A stretch of 64,000 nt of DNA from Bacteroidetes bacterium UBA6161. GTDB taxonomy: Bacteria; Bacteroidota; Bacteroidia; NS11-12g; UBA955. The notes below the pieces were generated by a model. It saw only the letters and a program-made list of their open reading frames with translations. It was not told where the DNA came from and made no database searches. A program made the translations under genes and the position numbers. Each line of letters opens with the position of its first letter. Position 1 is the first letter of the stretch. The stretch lies in NCBI GenBank assembly GCA_002422315.1, contig DIUJ01000045.1, positions 9,740 to 73,739 on the forward strand, given 5' to 3'. Shown here piece after piece: positions 1-7,862 of the stretch.

Positions 1-88
1 TAAAGAACAAAATAAATATGAGAATGATTGTAAGAGATGCCAGAGGCAAAGAAAGAGCATACTCACAAGATGAGAGCGAGAGCGGGTG
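1..88 (+). repeat. Dispersed ~85-bp repeat, copy A
   Basis: This copy shares a near-identical core with 5603-5690 (+) and 34207-34285 (-). The core runs from ATGAGAATGATT through GATGCCAGAGGCAAAGA to a GAGCGAGAGC-type end. It contains a small TGCC-AGA-GGCA hairpin. All three copies can be read as MRMI(V/L)RDARGK, which probably reflects a fixed repeat sequence and not a conserved protein. Confidence 0.75.
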
Positions 89-923
89 GATAATCCGATT
101 TATTCTACCCATCATTTTATTTTCGTTGCTAACTTTGGGGCAAATAAATATAGGAAAAGCACAAGGGTATAGTTTGTATACCGCACAAGTTACCCAGAAA
201 ATAAAAGAACCCCAGAAACCTCACAGTATGCCTGTTTCTACTTGTGGCAAAGACCAATTTAATAGGTTTCTTTATTCTCTTGAAATTACTGCCCATGAAG
301 ATGCTGCTATTTTAAAGATTGAATTTGCAGTGCAAAAAAGTGGCAAACTAAAAACAATGAATATATCTATGGTGGATAAAACCCAAAAAAAACTGGCTTT
401 ATCTCACACAGACAGAAAAAAAATAGTGTCAGGAATAAACAGGTCCTGTTCTTGGGGACCCGCTAAAATGAATGGTAAACCAATACATTGCGTTGTGGAA
501 GCAACACTTTTTCTCAGGAAATTTAATCGGGATTTGCCAGAAGACGAATATGAGGTAGAGATTGCCCCACCAGCTCCACCTATTACATCATTGGATTCAA
601 ACCGTATTTTTGAGGTTGTAGAAACTATGCCCGAATTTATAGGAGGGATAGATTCTATGTATCGCTATATTTACAAGCATTTTTCCAAGCCAGAAGAAGC
701 TATAAAAAACAATATACAAGGGCGCGTTTTGATTTCTTTTATTGTAAATCAAGATGGTAGTTTAAGTGATATAAAACCTTTACTACCTGCTTCAAAACAT
801 TTGGGTTATGGTATAGAAGAGGCTCTTGTAGAGTTGGTTAAGAATATGCCAAATTGGAAGCCGGGGTACCAAAGAAACAAAGTGGTAAAGTGTCGCTATA
901 CACTACCAATAAAAATAGAATAG
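18..923 (+). CDS. TonB C-terminal domain protein (energy-transducer-like)
   Basis: The last ~100 residues form a TonB C-terminal domain (PEFIGGIDSMYRYI, GRVLISFIVNQDGSLSDIK, MPNWKPG). This is the fold that in TonB touches outer-membrane receptors. A hydrophobic stretch at residues ~25-49 ending in GKAQG looks like a signal peptide or a single membrane anchor, so the rest is probably periplasmic. No exbB or exbD is adjacent. The first ~20 codons lie inside a dispersed repeat also found at 5603 and near 34207. No other ATG exists before the hydrophobic segment, so the start codon appears to come from the repeat. It is a paralogue of the protein at 60716. The domain call is firm; true energy transduction is inference, since many Bacteroidota proteins reuse this domain. 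Confidence 0.8.
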   Translation: MRMIVRDARGKERAYSQDESESGWIIRFILPIILFSLLTLGQINIGKAQGYSLYTAQVTQKIKEPQKPHSMPVSTCGKDQFNRFLYSLEITAHEDAAILKIEFAVQKSGKLKTMNISMVDKTQKKLALSHTDRKKIVSGINRSCSWGPAKMNGKPIHCVVEATLFLRKFNRDLPEDEYEVEIAPPAPPITSLDSNRIFEVVETMPEFIGGIDSMYRYIYKHFSKPEEAIKNNIQGRVLISFIVNQDGSLSDIKPLLPASKHLGYGIEEALVELVKNMPNWKPGYQRNKVVKCRYTLPIKIE

Positions 924-1342
924 CTTGGTTTTTTAAAACCAGAGTAGGGAGCGAACTCCCTCCAGCTATCGGAGTTTTTGTAGCCAACAAAATAGTAATC
1001 CTACATTTTGCCAAAGGAAAAATATATTTATAAATCAGAGTTTTAACTGTGGTTAGAATTACCGTACTTCTATATATCTTTCTATTGTCGGAAACTTCCT
1101 TCCGATACATTTCTGGGTGACAATGGGTATTCGATATTGGGTATCCTGGGTCTTCGGTTTCGCTCAGATACCGAGGGCGTCGTTTCTTTCCTTTGGTGGA
1201 GAGCGCACGCAATTTGTTGGTAGCCACCAACCATTTCTCTCCCCGCATAATTTATTGTTGATTATAACCAGACAATAAAATTTACGCCCTCTCCCCAAGC
1301 CAAAATTTCCTAACTTGCGAAGCCAAAAAATAAAACTTGAAA
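924..1342. other. Intergenic region with palindromic repeats
   Basis: This 419-base gap has no convincing gene. It holds a perfect hairpin at 947-960 (GGGAG-CGAA-CTCCC), an inverted repeat GGTATC/GATACC at 1140-1172, and a nested hairpin at 1198-1242. In the last, outer arms GGAGAG/CTCTCC enclose GTTGGT-AGCC-ACCAAC. The part around 930-1000 loosely resembles 10995-11060, which suggests another dispersed element. An open frame on the minus strand over 838-1248 overlaps the upstream gene and looks like repeat read-through. Confidence 0.5.
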
Positions 1343-1903
1343 ATGGAAAAAATATGGATAGAAAGAAGTGGGAATAAATGTGAACTTTGTAGTGCGGATG
1401 GTCAGTTGAGTGCCTTGCTTGTAGAGCCTAAAGAAGGAAACCACGCGGAGGATTACATATATGCATGTGCTACTTGCAAAGACCAAATTAATGGGCAAGA
1501 GGATATAGATATTACCCATTGGAGATGCTTGCAAGATGCAATATGGAGCGAAACAGAAGCGGTAAAAGTGCTTGCATATAGAATGTTACAACAATTGAGA
1601 GAAAATTCTTGGGCGGTAGATCTCTTGGAAATGATGTACCTAAGCGAAGAGACAGAACAATGGGCAAAGTCAGTAAGCGAAAGTTCTCCCAAATTAAAAC
1701 ACCTAGATAGCAATGGGGTAGAACTTTTAGCCGGCGATACCGTAGTACTTATCAAAGACCTGAAAGTTAAAGGGGCTAATTTTACTGCAAAAAGAGGTAC
1801 TGCGGTAAGAAATATAGCCCTAGTACACGACAATGCAGAGCAGATAGAAGGCAAAGTAGAAGGCCAAAGGATTGTGATTTTGACCCAATATGTTAAAAAA
1901 TAA
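1343..1903 (+). CDS. PhnA-like zinc-ribbon domain protein
   Basis: The protein has 186 residues. Two CxxC pairs near the N-terminus (CELC, and CATC about 30 residues later) form a zinc-ribbon-like part. The C-terminal ~65 residues (LDSNGVELLAGDTVVLIKDL, VKGANFTAKRGTAVRNI) are a typical PhnA SH3-like domain. PhnA was named from a phosphonate operon, but no phosphonate gene is nearby and most family members have no proven function. The start chosen is the ATG at 1343. A TTG two codons earlier is open but less likely. A weak TAnnTTG-like box lies at 1311. Confidence 0.85.
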   Translation: MEKIWIERSGNKCELCSADGQLSALLVEPKEGNHAEDYIYACATCKDQINGQEDIDITHWRCLQDAIWSETEAVKVLAYRMLQQLRENSWAVDLLEMMYLSEETEQWAKSVSESSPKLKHLDSNGVELLAGDTVVLIKDLKVKGANFTAKRGTAVRNIALVHDNAEQIEGKVEGQRIVILTQYVKK

Positions 1904-1946
1904 ACCTTTTTGACCGAAGTACTTGATTTGTATATAAATTTTGTAA

Positions 1947-1954
1947 TACATTTG
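1947..1954 (+). promoter_or_regulatory. TAnnTTTG promoter box for the micropeptide gene
   Basis: TACATTTG ends six bases before the ATG at 1960, so the transcript would start at or next to the start codon. Confidence 0.5.
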
Positions 1955-1959
1955 CAGCC

Positions 1960-2046
1960 ATGAAAATTCAATCCACTACAATGTGTAAACACCATAGAAA
2001 CATGTGCAAAAAGCGCGCATGGGGTGGATTGTATTGTAAAAAATAA
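1960..2046 (+). CDS. 28-residue Cys/His-rich micropeptide (or structured small RNA)
   Basis: This frame of 28 codons starts with ATG six bases after a TAnnTTTG box and is followed by a strong terminator at 2071, so it looks like an independent transcription unit of about 150 nt. The peptide is very basic and has Cys at 9, 16 and 26, a His pair at 12-13, and the segment KKRAWGGLYCKK. CAATCCAC (1969-1976) can pair with GTGGATTG (2024-2031), so the same unit could act as a small RNA. No family was recognised. It is not an obvious leader of the next gene, because the terminator separates the two. Confidence 0.45.
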   Translation: MKIQSTTMCKHHRNMCKKRAWGGLYCKK

Positions 2047-2070
2047 AGCAAAAGAGTAAACAAACAATAT

Positions 2071-2108
2071 AAAAAACCCCTTGCAGCCTAGCTTCAAGGG
2101 GTTTTTTT
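2071..2108 (+). terminator. Rho-independent terminator
   Basis: CCCCTTG (2077-2083) pairs with CAAGGGG (2095-2101) and is followed by seven T. The A-run before the stem extends the pairing. It ends the micropeptide/sRNA unit. Confidence 0.85.
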
Positions 2109-2121
2109 ATGCAATATAAAA

Positions 2122-2667
2122 ATGATAGATACAATTGAAATCACAACACCTGCACTGCTTTTTAGCACTGTGTCTTTGGTTATGCTAGCCTATACCAATA
2201 GGTTTTTAGCACTTGCAAAACTTATAAGAGACTTACACGATAAGTATATGCAAAAGCCAGAAAGAATAGTGAAGCTGCAAATTCATTTGCTGCATAGAAG
2301 AGTAGAACTTGTAAAACGCATGCAATTTTTGTGTGTTAGCGCCTTGCTTTTAAGTGTGCTAAGCATGTTGTCTTTTGTATGGAATTACAGTTTTGCAGCC
2401 ATTGTCTTGTTTGTTGTTGCGCTTCTTTTGTTGTGTTTGTCATTGGCCTATTCTGTATGGGAGATTTCCTTAAGCACCAAGGCATTGAATATCTCCTTAG
2501 CGGATATGAGGCACGAATTGGATAAGTCCCAATGGATAAAAACAGGCTTCAGAAAAAGTTATAAGAGAATAACCAATTATAGTTGGCATGGAATTAGAAA
2601 TGTGAGCCCTAAGAATATACTTTTAAGGCCTAGGAAGTCGATGGATTTTTTACAAAAACTAGAATAG
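2122..2667 (+). CDS. DUF2721 family membrane protein
   Basis: The 181 residues begin with a hydrophobic helix (ITTPALLFSTVSLVMLAYTNRF). A charged region carries RDLHDKY and HRRVELVKRMQFL, then two further membrane segments (VSALLLSVLSMLSFVW, AAIVLFVVALLLLCLSLAYSV) and a basic cytoplasmic tail. This pattern and the S/T-PALLFSTVSL start fit DUF2721, an uncharacterised bacterial membrane family of about 130-180 residues. No neighbour suggests a function. Confidence 0.75.
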   Translation: MIDTIEITTPALLFSTVSLVMLAYTNRFLALAKLIRDLHDKYMQKPERIVKLQIHLLHRRVELVKRMQFLCVSALLLSVLSMLSFVWNYSFAAIVLFVVALLLLCLSLAYSVWEISLSTKALNISLADMRHELDKSQWIKTGFRKSYKRITNYSWHGIRNVSPKNILLRPRKSMDFLQKLE

Positions 2668-2732
2668 TAATAATTTGGAAATTGCTTAAGGTTTTCAATT
2701 TTATGGCTTTGGGTTGAAAGCGATTTTTAATC

Positions 2733-5324
2733 TCAGTCAAATCCCCTTGTCATAAAATAAGTGCTTATCCAATATCCATTTACTTTTACGGCATTACGCA
2801 ATAGTTTTTCCATAAAACGAGTATCGCCATATGCGTGGTCCGATGTTCTACTATTTGTTACTATTCCATACCTTTCGGAATATATAGTGTAATCAACAAC
2901 ATGGAGTGAAGAACGATTATAGGCCCAGTTACCTAAACTTGTGTCTGCATTCCAATAGCTGTGTTTGAATGAAAGTAAATCACGTAGATACTTTTCTTTA
3001 ACTTCATCTATGTTTACATAAAGGGTGTTTTTATTGAATAAATTCTGTTTTAAGTAATATAAAAGATGTTCAGAAGGTGCTATTTTATCTACAAAGTCTT
3101 TTATTAAAACATCCTCTTTGCTATCTAATGCTTGGATAAGGGCAAATTTAAGTTTGTCAAAGGTTTCGAAACCTGAGTGAACTTGCATAGGTTTTTCATT
3201 CGTTATAAAATTGCCTTTACTATCTATTACACGCATTTTACCATTTGAAAAAGTAAGTGTTTGGAAATTATCATTCTCCTCATATTCTTTATCCACCCGT
3301 TCAAAAAATGCAACTTCGTCAAATGAATGTTTGCAAATACTTTCTCCTTTTTTATTGATTATTTGATATTTGTTTCCTGTTTTTGCTTTAAATAATCCAT
3401 TGTAAGAGATACGTTTTAAAAAGGCATATTGAAAAGGGATTACTATATCGTTTTTGAGATTTACAGTCCCGTATTTATTGCCTTTTGCCACCACTACTTG
3501 GAAGTCATTAGGATTGTTTATGTTTTCAGTGCTTTCGTTAAAGTAAGCTGTAGAAACTGCAAAGCTTAAGTCTATAGCATCGTATTTTATGGGTATCAGC
3601 ACTTCGTTTTTCTCATTTATAAGGCCATGTTTTTTACCCATTCGCACACTAAAATAGAGGTTGTTTTCGCCAGAGTTTGCACATTGTATAATTTCATCAT
3701 ACACCATTGGGACATCGAGAGTTCCTTTGATTTCATTGAGTATACCAAATTTTCCATTTTTAGATTTTACGTATAATAAACCCTTTCGTCCTTCTGGGCT
3801 TTTTAGCTTTTCTTCATCTAAAACATAGCCGTATTCACTTATGTTTTCCGAAAAAATTGTGCGGTTGTTCTTGTCTAGGAAATTATAAGAAAATTCACCT
3901 TCGTGCAATACTAAAATACTACTGTTGCGCGAGGGCGTTTTGGTAATCCAATTGTATTTTACTGATACCAACAAGTTCCCTTTATTGTCATACAAACCAA
4001 CTTTTTTTTCTGGTGATACAACAAGAAAATGGTTGTTAAGATCGTCAATATATTTAAATTCAATTGGTAGTATAAGCTTTCCTTCTCTGTTTGCAATACC
4101 GTATTTCTCTTCGATTTTTACTTTAAATATTTCTTTATTGCCATAAGTAAAAGTGCTGACATCGTCATAAATGGGTTCAATAATTGTTTTCCCTTGTCTA
4201 TCAATTATCCCTCGTTTTTTGTTTTTGGACACTCTGTAGCCAATTCCGCTGTATTGTGCTATGAATTCGTCATCGTATTCAAATCCAGTGATTTGTTCTC
4301 CTTGGAGAGTAAATATTCCCATTTTTTTGTTTTTGGATGCCATTATAGCGCCAACACCATCTACAGAAATACGGTCAAACTCTATTTCTGTATGCTTTTT
4401 ATCTTTACTTTTTGAGAAGTAAATACCATAAAGACTTCCTTTTTTTACGCTGTAGTAACCAAATAGGTCTGCATTGTAAACTTCGTCGTTTTCCGCAGGA
4501 TATATAATTTCTCCTTCGCTATTTATTAAACCTAATTTATTGTTCTTTTGAATGGTTAAACAAGAAATGCTTTGGTATGGTTTTATTGTAGGATTGGGAG
4601 GATTTGATTGTTGGAAAGGCTTTTGATTACTAGCGATTGGGATGTGTCTTTTGTCCTTTATTGGTACAAAAATGCTGTCGTATTCAAATCCCAAGATTAT
4701 TTTGTTAGAAACTAAACCAAATTTCCCTTCAGATTTGAGAATAGTTACATTTTGATACAATTCAACATAGTCTATTCTTTTATTTAGGGTTATGTTTTTT
4801 TCAGTAAAAATAAGTTCAGTTTCGTTTTTGTTGTTTAGAACCAGTGTTATATCATGGTTTCCAGCTATAATTTTATTGTACTTTATAGGGAGAATAATTT
4901 TGCCTAAATTCGATATTTTGCCGTATTTCCCTTTTTGTTTAGCAATAAAACCTTGGCCGGAGTTGTAATCCCCAGCTAAACTATCGTATTCTATGTTGAC
5001 AGTAATATCCCCCCTTTTGTTTACTATACCATATTGGGTCCCTTTTTTAACGATATAAAAATCACCGTTATTGCGAACAAAATTTATATCATCATAAAGT
5101 CCTTTTTTTGTTTCATCTCCCATTACAAAACTCTTTTTACCCATTTTATCATAGGTAATCCCTCGGACTTCGTCTGCTGCTGATTTGCCAACGGAAGGTG
5201 GTGCCCCGGTTGCATCTATATACAATTCGTCTGGTTCTTGTCCATGCTTTGGAACTTGCCTTGGGACTTGTGCAAAAGCATTGCCACAAAGCATAAAAAT
5301 AAAAAAGAAGAGTATCTGTTTCAT
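2733..5324 (-). CDS. WG-repeat exported protein
   Basis: An 863-residue protein with a signal peptide (MKQILFFFIFMLCGNAFAQ). Most of its length is a tandem series, roughly a dozen, of degenerate WG-type units of the form KYGIVNKRGDITVNIEYDSL: a K-x-G-(I/L)-(I/V/L) strand, a turn, then (I/L/V)-P-(I/V)-x-Y/F-(D/K). WG repeats are thought to form beta-rich repeat folds; their targets are mostly unknown. The last ~130 residues leave the repeat pattern and are rich in Y, W and charged residues. It is a single transcription unit on the minus strand, with repeats upstream at 5520-5690. Confidence 0.85.
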   Translation of the reverse strand: MKQILFFFIFMLCGNAFAQVPRQVPKHGQEPDELYIDATGAPPSVGKSAADEVRGITYDKMGKKSFVMGDETKKGLYDDINFVRNNGDFYIVKKGTQYGIVNKRGDITVNIEYDSLAGDYNSGQGFIAKQKGKYGKISNLGKIILPIKYNKIIAGNHDITLVLNNKNETELIFTEKNITLNKRIDYVELYQNVTILKSEGKFGLVSNKIILGFEYDSIFVPIKDKRHIPIASNQKPFQQSNPPNPTIKPYQSISCLTIQKNNKLGLINSEGEIIYPAENDEVYNADLFGYYSVKKGSLYGIYFSKSKDKKHTEIEFDRISVDGVGAIMASKNKKMGIFTLQGEQITGFEYDDEFIAQYSGIGYRVSKNKKRGIIDRQGKTIIEPIYDDVSTFTYGNKEIFKVKIEEKYGIANREGKLILPIEFKYIDDLNNHFLVVSPEKKVGLYDNKGNLLVSVKYNWITKTPSRNSSILVLHEGEFSYNFLDKNNRTIFSENISEYGYVLDEEKLKSPEGRKGLLYVKSKNGKFGILNEIKGTLDVPMVYDEIIQCANSGENNLYFSVRMGKKHGLINEKNEVLIPIKYDAIDLSFAVSTAYFNESTENINNPNDFQVVVAKGNKYGTVNLKNDIVIPFQYAFLKRISYNGLFKAKTGNKYQIINKKGESICKHSFDEVAFFERVDKEYEENDNFQTLTFSNGKMRVIDSKGNFITNEKPMQVHSGFETFDKLKFALIQALDSKEDVLIKDFVDKIAPSEHLLYYLKQNLFNKNTLYVNIDEVKEKYLRDLLSFKHSYWNADTSLGNWAYNRSSLHVVDYTIYSERYGIVTNSRTSDHAYGDTRFMEKLLRNAVKVNGYWISTYFMTRGFD

Positions 5325-5785
5325 GAGTTTTTTTAAATTAAAAGATGGTTTGTAAAAAGAGAGAGTAGTAAATTTTCATAGTGGTAGATGGATAAAATGT
5401 CTAAAAACCTCCTTTAAGTGTTCAAAAATAGGAAAAAATGCTGAATTGTAAGTGTTTAACCCCAAATAGTGAATCATAAACCCCGTCCTCTCTCGCATTT
5501 CGCAACTCGCTCGCTGATATAACAAATCGCCTATGGCGTAAATACTGCATGCTTATACCTCTTTGAAAAATGAATACAATCGTGGCTGTAAGTTTTTGGA
5601 ATAAAGAACAATGAAATATGAGAATGATTGTAAGAGATGCCAGAGGCAAAGAAAGAGGTCGCTCGCAAGATGCTAGCGAGAATGAGGAAGCGAAAAAGAA
5701 AATATTTTTATATTATTTTTTTTTGGGCTCTATCAAAGTGGACTCTGTAGCAGTGATGAAAAATAGCATCCTCTATTTTATGAAT
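5325..5785. other. Intergenic region with dispersed repeats
   Basis: This 461-base gap lies between the start of the WG-repeat gene and the 3' end of the OmpA-like gene. It contains a CGCC-TAT-GGCG micro-palindrome (5528-5538) and the second copy of the ~85-bp dispersed repeat (5603-5690). The 62-codon frame that begins in the repeat has no family features and is not called. Confidence 0.6.
5603..5690 (+). repeat. Dispersed ~85-bp repeat, copy B
   Basis: Copy B keeps AAGAACAATGAAATATGAGA and the GATGCCAGAGGCAAAGA core of copy A. It also shows an inverted pair CTCGC...GCGAG around AAGATGCTA. Its surroundings are non-coding, which supports a mobile or structural repeat and not a gene start. 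Confidence 0.75.
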
Positions 5786-7567
5786 CTATTTGTTAAGCAA
5801 TTTTAGTTTTTCTTTTAGCTCTTCAAGTGTCAGCAACTCATAATTTACGGAATGTACACCGTCATCTATTGTGGTTTCTTCCATTGAAAGGTATGGTTGT
5901 CCGTTTAAATACATTAACGTAACTATCCACACTCGCTCCCCTTTAGGCATGTTTTTAAACTGATAAATTCCGGCTTCGGTTTCTGCGGGAATCACAAATT
6001 GTCTATCTCTAAAAACCAACTTGCAATCGGTGTTTTTATAGGCATTTATATTTACCGTCATATTTACCATATCTTCTGGTTTTATATCGGCAAATATATC
6101 TATGTTGCTCCATCCTAATCGAGAGGTATTGTAAACATAATATTTAACATCTTCAAATGCAACATTTTTACTCTTGTAATTTTCTTCGATATTTCGTTTA
6201 GTAGCAGCCCTAATAGAATCTTGTAGGTCTCTCATATTATTTACCCCGAATCTATCCATCTGTTCTTTGTTTAGTTGGTAGAATAGGTCATTGTAATTGT
6301 TTACACCATATTGTTTAAAAAGTTCGTACAATCGTTTGCAAGGTTCGGGTACTCTTGCTATAGGTATGCCTGATGGAACTAAGTCGCACCGTTCTGTATA
6401 TTTGTCAACCAGCTTTTGTCTTTTATCCTCTTTGCGTTCTAGTTTATTTTCCAATCTGTCTATTTTCTTTTCTTTTTCTCTATTACGGGCAATAACTATC
6501 TGTTGTTGGATTCTACATATCTGTATTTCATTTCTAAACATTTTGTTATCGTACTTAATACATGGAATAAAGAGTCCAAGTATTGCATCGGGTAATCTTT
6601 TTACTCTGCAAAAGAGAAATTTGCAACCGCAAGCACCTCGGTCGCCTCCTCTACCACATAGCCAATCATTACATGTCTGTACTCTTTCCATTGTAAAACC
6701 ATTTAAAACGGAGGTGTTGTTTACAGTCCAATTCATATCACTATCGTGTCCTGCTCTGTTGCCAGTAAATATTTCTGCATTTTTTATAAAAGTATCTGTA
6801 GGTTGAAAAATAAGCAAATCGCGGCCTCTGTTTATTGTCAACTCGTTTCCCTTGCAATCTTTTGCATTCAAATAAATCATCCCTTGGGTTTCTATCATTC
6901 TACCATTAGAGGTAGTGGCTAAATTGTCCAAAATCATATCCGATGCAAGAAAGTCTTCTTTTACTTCAAACGTGATGCAGTCTTCTTTGCACTTACGGCT
7001 ATTTTTAAAAGAATTTGCTTTTATCTTGATGATTGTCCCTTGCTCACAACGCACAAAAGTGTCACGCATATTGTCTATACAAAATTGCTGTGCTTTTCTT
7101 TCTGTGACTTTGTATAGGTCAAAGATTGATGGAAGAAATTGTGAACTGTCTATAGGGATTGGTCTTGTAAAAGATATTGTGATATCCACTCTTCTGTTTT
7201 TTTGTTTTCCTTCTTCTGTTAAGTTGTCGGCTATCGGTTTTTCTTCTCCAAAGGCTGAAGTTGAAAACAAGTTACGGCTAATTCCTTTTGAAATAAAATA
7301 TTGTTGAGTTGTGGAAACACGTTCTTCGGATAATTTCTTATTGTAGTTGCTGTCGCCAATATTGTCTGTATTGCCCTTGATAAAAATTTTGTAGTTCTGA
7401 AAAGTTTTCAAACTATCTACAAGAATATCTAGAGTAGTTTTACTTTCATTGGTTAGATCAAAGCTTGCGGTTTCAAAATAGATACTTGAATGTAGATTTT
7501 TCTTTTGGCCTAAGGCTGTAAACATGAACCCAACTGTTAAAAAAAGAAATGCTATATGTTTATTCAT
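5786..7567 (-). CDS. OmpA-like domain exported protein
   Basis: This 593-residue protein has a signal peptide (MNKHIAFLFLTVGFMFTALG). Its OmpA-type peptidoglycan-binding domain is unusually near the N-terminus (residues ~28-135: IYFETASFDLT, IFIKGNTDNIGDSNYNKKLSEERV, KNRRVDITIS). The central part has Cys pairs (CKED, CGRGGDRGACGCKF) and a highly charged probable coiled coil (EKEKKIDRLENKLERKEDKRQK). The C-terminal ~150 residues (NIDIFADIKPEDMVNMTVNIN and on) look like an all-beta domain. OmpA domains usually tie outer-membrane proteins to the cell wall; no barrel is visible here, so it is more likely a periplasmic or surface protein. Confidence 0.75.
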   Translation of the reverse strand: MNKHIAFLFLTVGFMFTALGQKKNLHSSIYFETASFDLTNESKTTLDILVDSLKTFQNYKIFIKGNTDNIGDSNYNKKLSEERVSTTQQYFISKGISRNLFSTSAFGEEKPIADNLTEEGKQKNRRVDITISFTRPIPIDSSQFLPSIFDLYKVTERKAQQFCIDNMRDTFVRCEQGTIIKIKANSFKNSRKCKEDCITFEVKEDFLASDMILDNLATTSNGRMIETQGMIYLNAKDCKGNELTINRGRDLLIFQPTDTFIKNAEIFTGNRAGHDSDMNWTVNNTSVLNGFTMERVQTCNDWLCGRGGDRGACGCKFLFCRVKRLPDAILGLFIPCIKYDNKMFRNEIQICRIQQQIVIARNREKEKKIDRLENKLERKEDKRQKLVDKYTERCDLVPSGIPIARVPEPCKRLYELFKQYGVNNYNDLFYQLNKEQMDRFGVNNMRDLQDSIRAATKRNIEENYKSKNVAFEDVKYYVYNTSRLGWSNIDIFADIKPEDMVNMTVNINAYKNTDCKLVFRDRQFVIPAETEAGIYQFKNMPKGERVWIVTLMYLNGQPYLSMEETTIDDGVHSVNYELLTLEELKEKLKLLNK

Positions 7568-7862
7568 GATTAAAAAAAATTACCTTTGGTGCCTTTACGT
7601 ATTTTACTCCTATTTGGTAAGATAGTCACCAATATAGGTAAATATACTGCATATTTCCTGTTTTCAAACATAAACAAAATCCCTTCTTTCTCAAAAACAA
7701 GTTATAGATATCTCAATTTAATGCTTTAAATAAATGCGAAATTTTAGCTTTTGGAAATCTTAAATAGAATTCAATCAGGGATTTGTATTTTGCAATTTAT
7801 TTTATTTTAAAAATATTCTTTTGTACTCTTACATTCGCATGTATAATATTGAGATAAACTAT
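7568..7862. other. Divergent intergenic promoter region
   Basis: About 295 AT-rich bases lie between the divergent OmpA-like and PNGase F-like genes. A minus-strand TAnnTTTG box (CAAACATA at 7665-7672 on the plus strand) could serve the OmpA-like gene with a ~95-nt leader. No other structure was seen. Confidence 0.35.

Noticed and set aside
838..1248. 136-residue minus-strand frame
   Set aside because: It overlaps the TonB-domain gene antisense and otherwise covers hairpin-rich non-coding DNA.
5618..5806. 62-residue frame starting MRMIVRDARGKER
   Set aside because: The start is the dispersed repeat, the rest has no family features and it overlaps the end of the OmpA-like gene.
6297..6806. 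169-residue plus-strand frame within the OmpA-like gene
   Set aside because: Antisense shadow of a clear gene; low-complexity Ser/Leu composition.
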